Source: Cyanobium sp. NIES-981 (GTDB lineage Bacteria; Cyanobacteriota; Cyanobacteriia; PCC-6307; Cyanobiaceae). From it: DNA of 64,000 nt. This document shows, in pieces, positions 8,986 through 17,552 of this stretch (its first letter is position 1; each line of letters begins with the position of its first letter). The stretch lies in contig NZ_LT578417.1 in the NCBI RefSeq assembly GCF_900088535.1, forward strand, positions 2,604,001 through 2,668,000, in the 5' to 3' direction. A program made the position numbers and the translations under genes. The notes beneath the pieces are model-generated. The model worked only from the letters and a program-made list of their open reading frames with translations. It did no database searches and was not told the DNA's origin.

Positions 8986-10561
8986 CCACGGGCCGCGGGG
9001 ACCGCAGCCAGGCCGGCCGGTCGGGGCGGTCGTTGGGCAGGTAGCCGACCAGGGTGAGGCCGTCGTCCGCCAGAGCCCGCTCCAGTGAGCCGGAGTCGGT
9101 CCGGGGCCAGCGGGCCAGCAGACGGCTGCGGTTCGCTTCGATGAACCGGTAGCGCCCAGGACTGGATCCTTCGGGATGGATGGCACGGCTGGCGGCAGCC
9201 ACGGCACAGCAGCCGCCGAAGCGTTGCCGCAGTCGCAGGCAGAGGTCCGTGTCCTCCTGGCCATTGAGGTACCCCACATCGAATCCCTGCACGGCTGCGA
9301 ATTCCTCCGCACGCACGAGCACACAGGCAGCGGTGACCGCGGGCACCTCCCGCCCATGCAGCAGCGCAGGGTCCGGGCCAAGCCCCGCATGGAGGGCCAG
9401 ACCCAGCCGGCTGGCGCCACCGAAGACGATGCCAAGGCACTGCACCGCGCCGGTGGGCGTGATCAGCGCGGGTTGGACGGCACGGCAGTGGGGGTCCTCC
9501 AGCCGCTCCAGCAGAGGCTCCAGGGCATCGGCTTCGAGGCGGGCATCACTGTTGAGGAACAGAACCCGCGTTCCCTGGCTGGCGGCGAACCCCAGGTTGC
9601 AGCCGAGGGCAAAGCCGAAGTTGCGCGGCTGCGGCAGCACCCGCAGCCGGGGGTCGTGGAGCGGCGCCTCGGCCAGGACAGCGCGGGTGCCGGGATCGGT
9701 GTTGCCGTTGTCCACCAGGAGAATCTCGAGGGGAACTCCGGTCTGGATCCCGCGGAGACAGGCCAGACACGCGGCCAGCTCCCCGCCGGCGCCCCACACC
9801 GGGATCACGACGGACACCAGCTCCGGCCGGCGGGATCGCTTCCCCTCCTCAACCCAGTCGATCCGGCTCGACTCCTCGAGCAGCAGGGCATGGGTGGTCC
9901 TGCGGGCCTCCAGCCAGTGACGCGGAAGATCCGGGAGGGGCAGGGGGGCGCCGACCTCCGGCCCGAGCCGGCGCGGCAACCAGGGCCAGGGGTGCCATGC
10001 CTGCAGGCACCGCCGTCCCAGCGTGAGCCGGATGGCACGTTCCAGCCTGGCCTGCGGAGCCTGACGGGGGTTCAGGGCTGCCGGCGGCCGATCAGGTCGC
10101 TGCAGCCGGTGCCCGTCGAGGCAGTGCAGCTCCGCTCCCTGATGGAGCGCGTGGCCTGCCGCGTTCGTCGTGAGCCATACCGAGGCATCCCACACCTGCT
10201 GGTAGAGCAAGCCGAGACGCAGCATCTCCGGTGTGGCCTCCGTGAGTTCCACCAGGCGGGCGGGGTGGGCGACCACCCAGGCGAGCAGGCCCTCGGGACT
10301 GGCATGGGGTGGCCTGGGATTGGACAGCCAGGGGGCCCGCGTGTCCCGCTGCAGCGCATGCAGGGCCTGGCGCGCCCTCAGGCTGCAGAACGGCCGGAGG
10401 GCGGTGGAGCCGCTGGCCACCCGCATCAGCTGATGCAGGGCCTGCACCGGTCGCCCGGCCTCCATCAGCCGGGCAGCGCCGATCAGACGCCTGCTGGCCG
10501 GTGGCAGCCAGACGAGATCCGGGTTGCGGAACGCGGCCTGGCTGCCCCCTGGATCGCTCAT
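8942..10561 (-). CDS. family 2 glycosyltransferase with N-terminal extension
   Basis: A 539-residue protein. The N-terminal ~280 residues are helical, of unknown function, and contain LGRRCLQAWHPWPWLPRRLG. The C-terminal half is a GT-A family 2 glycosyltransferase: VSVVIPVWGAGGEL, ILLVDNGNTDPGT, VLFLNSDARLEADA (metal-binding region) and LNGQEDTDLCLRLRQRFG, which resembles rhamnosyltransferase-type GT2 enzymes. I chose ATG 10561 (MSDPGG); the frame stays open to 11044, but that part has proline-rich, non-protein-like composition. It probably extends a surface glycan. It diverges from the fucosyltransferase-like gene at 10941. Confidence 0.85.
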   Translation of the reverse strand: MSDPGGSQAAFRNPDLVWLPPASRRLIGAARLMEAGRPVQALHQLMRVASGSTALRPFCSLRARQALHALQRDTRAPWLSNPRPPHASPEGLLAWVVAHPARLVELTEATPEMLRLGLLYQQVWDASVWLTTNAAGHALHQGAELHCLDGHRLQRPDRPPAALNPRQAPQARLERAIRLTLGRRCLQAWHPWPWLPRRLGPEVGAPLPLPDLPRHWLEARRTTHALLLEESSRIDWVEEGKRSRRPELVSVVIPVWGAGGELAACLACLRGIQTGVPLEILLVDNGNTDPGTRAVLAEAPLHDPRLRVLPQPRNFGFALGCNLGFAASQGTRVLFLNSDARLEADALEPLLERLEDPHCRAVQPALITPTGAVQCLGIVFGGASRLGLALHAGLGPDPALLHGREVPAVTAACVLVRAEEFAAVQGFDVGYLNGQEDTDLCLRLRQRFGGCCAVAAASRAIHPEGSSPGRYRFIEANRSRLLARWPRTDSGSLERALADDGLTLVGYLPNDRPDRPAWLRSPRPVVSPGGTDPAAGPVR

Positions 10562-10940
10562 CGAACCTGGGGGCAGTGACGGTGGATCAGCCCAGGGGTG
10601 CGCCTGGGCCCAGGCGACGGTCGATCCACGGAGCTGGCGGGGGACGGACTCAGCAAGACGGGGCCGGTTCGGGCTGACGGAGGTGGGAGGGAAAGGAGGT
10701 GCGCAGGAAAAGATGTTGGGGGCGCGGGATCCGGCGCCGCCTTGAGCCTGCCCTGCTGGCTGCCATCCTCGCAGGCAGTTTCCTCCCCCTCCCGAGCCAG
10801 GCCGGAGCGACGTGCCAGAAGGGGCTGGAACGGGCTGAGGCGTACCCTCCTCGTACTCCCCCGTCCGGGAAGGAGTAGGACGAGACCCCGTGCCTGGCCG
10901 GCTGCCGGGCCGACCCGGAGGCTGATCAGGCGGCTGAATC
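10562..10940. other. 379-bp divergent spacer without a convincing gene
   Basis: This GC-rich stretch separates the GT2 gene (minus) from the fucosyltransferase-like gene (plus). Open frames cross it on both strands, but their translations are proline-, glycine- and arginine-rich and not protein-like. I expect two divergent promoters here and see no strong hairpin or repeat. Confidence 0.5.
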
Positions 10941-11939
10941 ATGAACGAACAGGTCCAGGCCGTCTTCGCCGAGCGCCACGGCATCGATCTCAGCCTGATG
11001 CAGGGGCACCGCATTCCCTCCCCCACGGCCCACCGCAAGCGCAACGACCCCTACGGCGTCCATCTCGGGGCCGGCGCCTCGGCGGAACACTTCGACGGGC
11101 GGGTCGACGCCCTGAGGATTCACCGCCTGGAGCGCTTCTCCAACAGCCTGGCCCAGCTGTGCCATGCCTCCCACCTGGCCCGACGGCTGGGTGTCCGGGT
11201 GCTGGAGGTGCCCGATGCCTGGTACCTGCGCCGTGGCAGCACGCGCCTGCCGGATGGCCTGGTGGTGATCAATGGCACCGACCACTTCCCGCCGGAACAC
11301 ACCCGGCTGGAGGGGCGCTACTTCTACTGCCACACCCTCAGCGGCCTGGCCCATCCGATGGAGGGCTTCCGCAGCCTTCTGCAGCAGCTGCGTCCGGCGA
11401 TGCACCTGGCCCTCGATGGGGATCCGCTCCCGGATGACCACCTGATGGTGCACATCCGCTGTGGCGACATCTTCGATCGCCACCCGCACCCGGGGTACTA
11501 CCAGCCGCCACTGGCGTTCTACAGCCTGGTGCTGCAGCAGCGTCCATGGAGCCACGTGCATGTGGTGTTCGAGGATTTCGGCAATCCCGTGGTGCTCGCC
11601 CTCAAGCGTCGTTGCGAGGAGCTCGGCCTGGGTGTGAGCCTGCACAGCTGGGGGCTGGAGCAGGACATCGCCTTTCTGGTGCGGGGCCGTCACTTCGTGG
11701 CGGGGCGGGGCACCTTCATGCAGGGCGTGGTTGCACTCTCGGCCCAGGCTGAGACGGTCTACAGCTTCTGGCCCTTCGACCCCGGCAACTGCTGGGGGCT
11801 CGACGGGGTGCGGAATGTCCTGATCGAGGACAGACAGGGGCGGTATCTCAACAAGATCCGGCCCTGGCGGAATTCACGCCTGCAGCGCGCCCTGATGCTG
11901 GCCTACCCCGAGCGCCTGCTGGATCTGCGTCTCGCCTGA
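10941..11939 (+). CDS. fucosyltransferase-like glycosyltransferase
   Basis: A 332-residue soluble protein. Near the middle, LMVHIRCGDIFDRHPHPGYY resembles the H-x-R-x-G-D nucleotide-sugar motif of GDP-fucose-using transferases (GT11 and relatives). A C-terminal block, RGRHFVAGRGTFMQGVVAL, fits the conserved Ser/Thr-Gly acceptor-side segment of these GT-B enzymes. gmd and fcl, which make GDP-fucose, lie 4 kb away. I therefore infer transfer of fucose or another GDP-deoxyhexose to the surface polysaccharide. The family assignment is by motif resemblance only; other GT-B families are possible. Its 3' end overlaps the convergent gene by 37 bases. Confidence 0.68.
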   Translation: MNEQVQAVFAERHGIDLSLMQGHRIPSPTAHRKRNDPYGVHLGAGASAEHFDGRVDALRIHRLERFSNSLAQLCHASHLARRLGVRVLEVPDAWYLRRGSTRLPDGLVVINGTDHFPPEHTRLEGRYFYCHTLSGLAHPMEGFRSLLQQLRPAMHLALDGDPLPDDHLMVHIRCGDIFDRHPHPGYYQPPLAFYSLVLQQRPWSHVHVVFEDFGNPVVLALKRRCEELGLGVSLHSWGLEQDIAFLVRGRHFVAGRGTFMQGVVALSAQAETVYSFWPFDPGNCWGLDGVRNVLIEDRQGRYLNKIRPWRNSRLQRALMLAYPERLLDLRLA

Positions 11940-12919
11940 CGCCGCCGTCGCCGCGGTGGGGTGGCCAGGGCGCGGGCCAGAGCGGTCGAGGAGGCGGTGT
12001 CCGGCCAGCCAAGGCCCCACACCTTCAGACCCAGCCGTTCCTGAGCGGCACAGAAACTCGAGGGAACGCCAGGAAGCTGCAGGACGTCAGCCCAGCTCTC
12101 CACGGTGGGCTCAAGGCCATGGGGCTGGGCCAGGCGCTCTTCGAGACGTCTGCGGAGTTGCTCGCGCTGCCTGCCCCGCGGGGGCTGCTGCTGGTGCTGC
12201 AGGAGCTCCTGGGCAAGGCGCACCCGGCGCAAGCTCCAGGTGGCAGGGCGCTCCTCAGGGGAACGCCACACCGGCGGCGGCAGCGGGGCCCGAAGCGAAC
12301 CACCGCTGCCGCCCCGGGGGCCGGCGCCACCGAGGGTGTCCAGGGTGTCCCAGGTGGTGGGCAGACGCCCTCCCGGACGGGACGAGTGCCGCACGAAGCG
12401 CAGACCGCGGGCCCCGAGCCACTCCAGCAGCGGCTCAAACAGTTGGTCCAGCCGGTAGCGCTGGGCATGCTGCTCCAGCTGCTGGTCCACGTAGTCGTCC
12501 AGCGAGCCGCAGAAGCGCAGGGAGATCAGCGCGCGGGCATAGTCCCGTGCCAGCTGCTCCCGGCCGTCCAGGAGATGCACCACCACGGCCATTCGGAAAC
12601 CCATGGCCGCCGTCTGCCTCTGGAGACGCCCGAAGCGGCGCTCCTGAAGCAGTGGATGCACCAGACCGTGGGCGACGGTCCAGACATGATCACCCCGACG
12701 CCAGGGCTTCCAGAGCCGGCGGCGCTCCCGCCAGCGCCAGGCCGTCCAGTCATTCCGCAGTGCGGCGGCGAGGAAGGCCTCGCCAGGCTGCAGGCTGATG
12801 CCCTGGCCGAGCAGCTGGGGCTGGTTGCAGGCCATTTCCCCGGCCAGTTCCCCCAGCAGGCCGGCATCAAGACCGGTGTGGATCACCAGTTCCCGCATCT
12901 CTGCGAAGGGTCGCGCCAC
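11903..12919 (-). CDS. unknown protein, possibly a degenerate sulfotransferase-like fold
   Basis: A 338-residue Arg-rich protein. It opens MARPFAEMRELVIHTGLDAG; a beta strand followed by a loop at this place resembles the start of sulfotransferases, but the loop lacks the Lys/Arg and Ser/Thr residues that bind PAPS. The middle block MAVVVHLLDGREQLARDYAR parallels the strand plus Arg...Ser motif of the neighbouring sulfotransferases. The C-terminal third is extremely Arg-rich. I cannot assign a family; a catalytically dead or very divergent sulfotransferase is one reading. It diverges from the epimerase gene at 12979 with a 59-base spacer. Confidence 0.6.
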   Translation of the reverse strand: MARPFAEMRELVIHTGLDAGLLGELAGEMACNQPQLLGQGISLQPGEAFLAAALRNDWTAWRWRERRRLWKPWRRGDHVWTVAHGLVHPLLQERRFGRLQRQTAAMGFRMAVVVHLLDGREQLARDYARALISLRFCGSLDDYVDQQLEQHAQRYRLDQLFEPLLEWLGARGLRFVRHSSRPGGRLPTTWDTLDTLGGAGPRGGSGGSLRAPLPPPVWRSPEERPATWSLRRVRLAQELLQHQQQPPRGRQREQLRRRLEERLAQPHGLEPTVESWADVLQLPGVPSSFCAAQERLGLKVWGLGWPDTASSTALARALATPPRRRRRQARRRSSRRSG

Positions 12920-12978
12920 GGCCTTGCCCAGGGTGGCTGCAGCCTACGGGTGGGGATGTCTGGCAGGCTGGCCCTCGG

Positions 12979-13557
12979 ATGCAGGCAGGCTCGGCATTGG
13001 CTATCCAGGCTCTGGCCACACCGCTCCACGGTCTGATCGAACTGCGGTCCGCCGCCTTCACCGATGGGCGCGGCAGTTTCCACAACGTCTTCCGCCGCGA
13101 GGACTACGCCCCCTGGTGGGGGGAGCGTCCGGTCCACCAGATCAACATCAGCTGCACCAAGCGGGTCGGAGCCATCCGCGGACTCCACACCCAGCTGGGA
13201 CCGACTCCTGAGGCGAAGCTGGTGCGCTGTCTGCGGGGCCGCGTGTTCGACGTAGCCGTGGATCTCCGCGAGGACTCACCCAGCCGGGGGCGATGGCACG
13301 CCCTGGAACTGAGCCCCCAGGACGGCAATGCCTGGCTGATTCCTGAAGGATGCCTGCATGGTTTTCAGGTGCTCGAGCCGGGCAGCCAGCTGCTCTATGT
13401 GCACTCGGCGCCTTACCGGCCAGAGGATCAGGTGGGTGTGGTGTGGAATGATCCATACCTCGCCATCGGGTGGCCCCTGCCGGCGGTCGACCTCAGTCGA
13501 CGCGACGAGCAGCTGCCCCGTCTGGCCGCCCTGTGCCCCCCGCTTCACTGGTTGTGA
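12979..13557 (+). CDS. rfbC: dTDP-4-dehydrorhamnose 3,5-epimerase family protein (RmlC-like)
   Basis: A 192-residue cupin enzyme. Conserved segments are DGRGSFHNVFRREDY near the N-terminus, GAIRGLHTQLGPTPEAKLVR with the catalytic His, GRVFDVAVDLR, and WLIPEGCLHGFQVLEPGSQL. The C-terminal end, with WNDPYLAIGWP, fits the family. The usual reaction is epimerisation of dTDP-4-keto-6-deoxy-glucose at C3 and/or C5. The next gene is a sugar C-methyltransferase that starts inside its stop codon (GTGA), so I infer a branched-deoxysugar pathway and not plain rhamnose, because rfbA, rfbB and rfbD are absent from the window. Confidence 0.88.
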   Translation: MQAGSALAIQALATPLHGLIELRSAAFTDGRGSFHNVFRREDYAPWWGERPVHQINISCTKRVGAIRGLHTQLGPTPEAKLVRCLRGRVFDVAVDLREDSPSRGRWHALELSPQDGNAWLIPEGCLHGFQVLEPGSQLLYVHSAPYRPEDQVGVVWNDPYLAIGWPLPAVDLSRRDEQLPRLAALCPPLHWL

Positions 13558-14792
13558 CCCATCACCGCTGCCGCCACTGCCAGACCCCACTGGAGCAGGA
13601 GGTGATCGATCTGGGCCACCAGCCACCCAGCAATGCCTACCTCACCGCCCAGCAACTGGCTGAGCCTGAAATCACCTATCCGCTCAAGGTGTATGTCTGC
13701 ACCAACTGCTGGCTGGTTCAGTTGCCGGCCCACGCAGCCGCCGAGGAGCTGTTCACTCCAGACTACGCTTACTTCTCCAGCACCTCCAGCAGCTGGTGTG
13801 CGCATGCTGAGCGCTATGTGACCACCACGAGCGAGCGGTTGGGACTGGGCGCTGACAGCCTTGTGGTTGAGCTCGCCAGCAATGACGGCTACCTGCTGCA
13901 GTATGTCCTGGCACGGGGCATTCCTTGCCTCGGCATCGATCCCACAACGGCAGCGTCCGCTGTTGCACGGCAGAAGGGGATTGCAACGATTGAGCGGTTC
14001 TTTGGCCTGGCCCTGGCGGAGGAGCTCGTGGAAGAGGGTCGCAGGGCCGATCTGATCGTGGCCAACAATGTGCTGGCCCACGTGCCGGATATCAATGACT
14101 TTCTGGCAGGAATGACAGTCCTGCTCAAGCCGACAGGGCAGGTTTCGGTGGAGTTCCCACACCTTCTTTCCTTGCTTCAAGGTAACCAGTTCGACACGAT
14201 CTACCACGAGCACTACAGCTATATCAGTCTGGGGGTGCTGCAACGGATCGCAAACCACGCGGGCCTGATGATTGTGGACGTGGAGAAGCTCAACACCCAT
14301 GGAGGCAGCCTGCGGGTCTGGATGGCAGCTCGCCAGGGAGATGTCGTCAGCGGGCCGGCGGCATCGGAGCGGATCAAAGCGATCCTGCAGGAGGAGGCGG
14401 ACGCCGAGCTGAACTCACTCAAGGCCTACGCAGGCTTTCAGCAGAGAGCCGAATTGGCCAAGCACAACCTGCTTCGCTTTCTCCTGGACGTGCGGCAACG
14501 GGGAGAAAGAGTATTGGGGTATGGGGCAGCGGCCAAGGGCAACACCCTGCTCAACTATGCAGGGGTGAGTGACGATCTGCTTCCGTTTGTGGCCGACAAG
14601 GCGCCCAGCAAGATTGGAAGGTTCCTGCCAGGAAGCCATATTCCTGTCATCAGCCCTGAGGAATGGCTGTCACTGAGCCCACACCATGTGCTCGTGCTTC
14701 CCTGGAATCTGGCCAAGGAGGTCAAGGCCATGTTTGCCGACCGCCCTGGCCTCCTGTTTCACCGGGCCATACCAAAACTTGAGACGATCTAG
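13554..14792 (+). CDS. sugar C-methyltransferase (SAM-dependent, zinc-binding N-terminus)
   Basis: A 412-residue protein with the three-part layout of TylCIII/NovU-type sugar C-methyltransferases. It has an N-terminal zinc site (CRHC near residue 5 and CTNC near 47), a central SAM-binding domain (VVELASNDGYLLQYVLARG) and a C-terminal domain with LGYGAAAKGNTLLNY. Such enzymes methylate C3 or another carbon of a dTDP-4-keto sugar, as in branched deoxysugars. The GTG start at 13554 overlaps the stop of the RmlC-like gene, giving coupled translation. The frame extends upstream into that gene but is not coding there. A hairpin follows at 14830. Confidence 0.9.
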   Translation: MTHHRCRHCQTPLEQEVIDLGHQPPSNAYLTAQQLAEPEITYPLKVYVCTNCWLVQLPAHAAAEELFTPDYAYFSSTSSSWCAHAERYVTTTSERLGLGADSLVVELASNDGYLLQYVLARGIPCLGIDPTTAASAVARQKGIATIERFFGLALAEELVEEGRRADLIVANNVLAHVPDINDFLAGMTVLLKPTGQVSVEFPHLLSLLQGNQFDTIYHEHYSYISLGVLQRIANHAGLMIVDVEKLNTHGGSLRVWMAARQGDVVSGPAASERIKAILQEEADAELNSLKAYAGFQQRAELAKHNLLRFLLDVRQRGERVLGYGAAAKGNTLLNYAGVSDDLLPFVADKAPSKIGRFLPGSHIPVISPEEWLSLSPHHVLVLPWNLAKEVKAMFADRPGLLFHRAIPKLETI

Positions 14793-14829
14793 GCCGCCGG
14801 TACAACCCGTGCGACCAGTTTGCGACGCA

Positions 14830-14858
14830 GCCGCTCAGCAACTCAGCAGCTGAGCGGC
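14830..14858. terminator. hairpin between convergent genes, likely bidirectional terminator
   Basis: A perfect 10-bp stem (gccgctcagc / gctgagcggc) with a 9-base loop lies in the 112-bp gap between the convergent methyltransferase (plus) and sulfotransferase (minus) genes. No clear T-run follows on either strand, so it may work as a stabilising or Rho-associated structure and not as a classic intrinsic terminator. Confidence 0.55.
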
Positions 14859-14904
14859 AAGGGAGCTGGGCGGCAAGAACAAAGATGCCCATCTCGCGTG
14901 CACC

Positions 14905-15657
14905 TCAGCCTGGAGAGTTCTCTGGGGAGCTGTCGGGGTACATGGCCTTGCGGAAACAAAGGGGGTAGTCCTTGTCCCGCAGCCACTGACGCCCTGCATG
15001 TTCAGCGGCGATGGCCTCCTGCACGGAGAGGGTTTCCTTCCAGGCGCCCGAGCGTCCATCGGTGATGTGGTTGGTGGTGATGAAGGTCTCGACGCGAACC
15101 GAACGGTCGCCACTACTCACCAGCAGGGAGCGCTCGCGTTGCTTCTCAGGCGAAGCGGCAGCCACCAGCTGAGCCTGTTTGTCAGGGGACAAGGGAACAT
15201 CAAGGAACGATGCCAGGTCTTCCACAAGAGCAGGCAGATTATGAACGATGGTCTCGTAGCGACCAATCCAGCAGTGACGACGGTCCTCGAATACGGCGCC
15301 GATGTCTATCTCTTCCCGTACAAATTGTGCGGCAATCTCAGGCCCGCGCTCCTCACTTCCAAACAGGAAGCGATTCTTTCTCCAAGCCGATGCCAAGGCA
15401 TCGCGAACATCCCGATAGGTATACAGATAGCGCGCACCCTGGTCAGGCAGAGCACGGCGCAGCACACGACGCGGGATGTGGACCTTGGCCAGCCAGGTGT
15501 GGTGGGGGTCGCTGGCCCTCGCCTGCATTTCCTCCACGGAACCACCCAGGCCATTGCTGCTGATCGTGAGTGGGCCAACATCACACAGGAGACCTTTCGC
15601 CATCTGGGCAACGAGGGTCGAGCCTGATCGATGCATGCCGCAGACGACAACGAGCAT
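14905..15657 (-). CDS. sulfotransferase-family protein
   Basis: A 250-residue protein that opens directly with the PAPS-binding loop (MLVVVCGMHRSGSTLVAQ, loop at residues 7-15). A YTYRDVRDALASAWR segment matches the second conserved motif, in which Arg and Ser contact the 3'-phosphate. This resembles the HRSGST subgroup of bacterial sulfotransferases. No signal or membrane segment is seen, so it acts in the cytosol on a nucleotide-sugar-derived or lipid-linked glycan. It is the first of several minus-strand genes and is separated from 15750-16382 by 92 AT-rich bases. Confidence 0.88.
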   Translation of the reverse strand: MLVVVCGMHRSGSTLVAQMAKGLLCDVGPLTISSNGLGGSVEEMQARASDPHHTWLAKVHIPRRVLRRALPDQGARYLYTYRDVRDALASAWRKNRFLFGSEERGPEIAAQFVREEIDIGAVFEDRRHCWIGRYETIVHNLPALVEDLASFLDVPLSPDKQAQLVAAASPEKQRERSLLVSSGDRSVRVETFITTNHITDGRSGAWKETLSVQEAIAAEHAGRQWLRDKDYPLCFRKAMYPDSSPENSPG

Positions 15658-15749
15658 GGATAATGTGCCGAAGATAAGTTAAGCGATCATAACCCACCAG
15701 GGCGAGGCGATTTCCAGCTCAGGAGAATGAGAGGTCAGTGATCACAGAA

Positions 15750-16382
15750 TCAAGGCAGAATACGCTCATAGCCATAGACTTCAAAGTCATTCGCATACAA
15801 CTTATTCACACGCTGAATACTGCGGGAACTTTGGAGTATTCCAGGATCCAAGGCCTTTAGAGCGGCTACGCGGTGGGCCAGTCTAGGGGCAGGAAGACGC
15901 AGCCTTTCAGCGATATCAACAACAGCGTCCTGAAGATCCTCGAAGCGGTAGACCTTATCCAGAGATTCAGTTAAAATGTTTCCATAGACACTATGGGGGC
16001 GGTAGGGGCGCTCACAGAAAGAATCAAGTTCCAAGAGCTCATTGTACCGATAAAAACGTAAATCATGTTCAAGGGTCATCGGAGAACCAAAACGGGCTTT
16101 GTACTTGCCAAAGTGGATAGCGCCCTTCTTGATGCCCACACCATAGAAACTGCTGTAGCGAGACAAAAGCGAAGCGGAGCGCGTATAGGGTGATCTTACA
16201 AAAGTGAACTTGAAATAATCGTCCCAATACACACGATAAAGCCGCCGGGCTTGGATCGACGTTAAATGCTTCTCCTCAGGACTGGCCCTCCATTGAGGAT
16301 CTGGGCTGAGCCAGTCTTCAATGCTGGTGCCTGCTGTGCGGGGAATATGGATAAAGATGCAGCGGTGCTGGTGAGATATCAT
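15750..16382 (-). CDS. sulfotransferase-family protein (ST2-like)
   Basis: A 210-residue protein. The N-terminus MISHQHRCIFIHIPRTAGTS is typical of bacterial carbohydrate sulfotransferases of the Sulfotransfer_2 group, with the PAPS loop at residues 13-20. FTFVRSPYTRSASLLSRYS supplies the second motif. I take ATG 16382; an upstream start at 16412 would overlap the GT61-like gene and add residues that do not fit the family. It lies 13 bases after that gene on the same strand, so the pair may be co-transcribed. Composition is more AT-rich than the core genes. Confidence 0.88.
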   Translation of the reverse strand: MISHQHRCIFIHIPRTAGTSIEDWLSPDPQWRASPEEKHLTSIQARRLYRVYWDDYFKFTFVRSPYTRSASLLSRYSSFYGVGIKKGAIHFGKYKARFGSPMTLEHDLRFYRYNELLELDSFCERPYRPHSVYGNILTESLDKVYRFEDLQDAVVDIAERLRLPAPRLAHRVAALKALDPGILQSSRSIQRVNKLYANDFEVYGYERILP

Positions 16383-16395
16383 GGCCCAAAGAAGA

Positions 16396-17511
16396 TTAGC
16401 CTTGCGCAGCAACCTGCTCTACAGCCTTGACAACAGCTTCCACATCAAAACTGTTGCTGCGCTGGAATCCCTCGTCGGCAGATTGACGAACGAGATCAGC
16501 AGGATGACAATCGACATAGTAGTCATCAAACTTACAAGCCGCATCAATATTGACCCAGTTTGTACTCAAGGTTCTGGGTCCTGCAAGGAACATGACTTGG
16601 CGGGCGACAGGCTGCTCCGGGGAAGACGGAACAAAGGCTTTGAGATTCATGCAAGCCTGGGGGAAGCCAATCACCCAGTCATACTGGCGGTAGAGCATGA
16701 GCTTTTGCTTGAAGTCAAGCTCTTCAGGGCAAATAACATCCACAGCAGGAAGAGTGGATATTCTGCCTACAACTTCACCTTCCCCAACAAATTTAGTCGT
16801 TCCAGTGCTTAACTTATGGCGCGACAAATAGGCAACCTTCTGTTTTCTCTTGGTGGAAGCCAACTGATGGCTAAGTTCAGGGCGCAGCGCCGCGAGGCAC
16901 GCATCATGGAAATCCTTCGTCACGAAACAGCGATCTCGATACAACACACTGCTGGACACGAGGGTCTTCGCTCGGATGGGGCGTCGGACCAGGCGCGCCC
17001 GCTGACGGATGCCCAGACAGTCCAACCAGTCGGTGATCAGGGTGCGCTCGGCAATCGTCCCACCCCGGCGTAGTCGGTGATAATGGAACCAGACCGGCGC
17101 ATCATGCTCCCGAAAGAGTCGCAACAGTTGATAGGTTCGGGTCATATCTAGCAGGAGGTGGCCAAAGTGATCAAAAAGGGTACCTCCGTAGAGCACAAGG
17201 TCTTTATGAATTGGTTCGGCTCCGACTCCACGCCCCTGGCTTACCTCCATGAGGCGCTCCGCCTGGGGGTAGTAGAAGTGGCGCTCACCGCGCTTGTCGT
17301 TGAGCTCTTCAAGGAGCTCACCTTCCCGGTCGACAACGCCGTGACTCATATTCAGCCACCACCTCTTATGGTAATGCTGGTGGCGATTGATATCTAATAC
17401 GAAAGCATCATTTTCGATGATGATATGGCTTCGTTCAGCGACCCTGGCCTTCCCCCACCAGGATGGATGGCGCTTCTTGGCTTCGCGGATGAGGTTGAAG
17501 GCAAGGGACAT
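16396..17511 (-). CDS. GT61-like (DUF563) glycosyltransferase
   Basis: A 371-residue protein. The block LYGGTLFDHFGHLLLD at residues 108-122 matches the signature 'xxFxHfllD' region of family 61 glycosyltransferases (DUF563). Other supporting segments are KVAYLSRHKLSTGT and a conserved acidic region ICPEELDFKQK. GT61 enzymes transfer pentoses or hexosamines; the donor cannot be told from sequence. The ATG at 17511 is preceded on the minus strand by a purine-rich stretch. It lies 41 bases after a sulfotransferase gene and 13 bases before another, suggesting a sulfation/glycosylation operon. Confidence 0.78.
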   Translation of the reverse strand: MSLAFNLIREAKKRHPSWWGKARVAERSHIIIENDAFVLDINRHQHYHKRWWLNMSHGVVDREGELLEELNDKRGERHFYYPQAERLMEVSQGRGVGAEPIHKDLVLYGGTLFDHFGHLLLDMTRTYQLLRLFREHDAPVWFHYHRLRRGGTIAERTLITDWLDCLGIRQRARLVRRPIRAKTLVSSSVLYRDRCFVTKDFHDACLAALRPELSHQLASTKRKQKVAYLSRHKLSTGTTKFVGEGEVVGRISTLPAVDVICPEELDFKQKLMLYRQYDWVIGFPQACMNLKAFVPSSPEQPVARQVMFLAGPRTLSTNWVNIDAACKFDDYYVDCHPADLVRQSADEGFQRSNSFDVEAVVKAVEQVAAQG

Positions 17512-17552
17512 GCTTCAGGGGCGAAGGGGGCGCCGATTGGTGGGATGGCTCA

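Noticed and set aside
9176-10579. 467-codon plus-strand frame opposite the GT2 gene
   Set aside because: Shadow of a well-supported GT2 glycosyltransferase; composition is Gly/Gln/Arg-rich without motifs.
10562-11044. N-terminal extension of the GT2 protein up to 11044
   Set aside because: The extra 161 residues are Pro/Gly/Ser-rich, cross the divergent spacer and overlap the fucosyltransferase-like gene; ATG 10561 fits better.
12119-13036. 305-codon plus-strand frame opposite the unknown Arg-rich gene
   Set aside because: It would run through the divergent start region into the epimerase gene; the translation lacks protein-like patterns. The minus-strand reading is better, though itself not certain.
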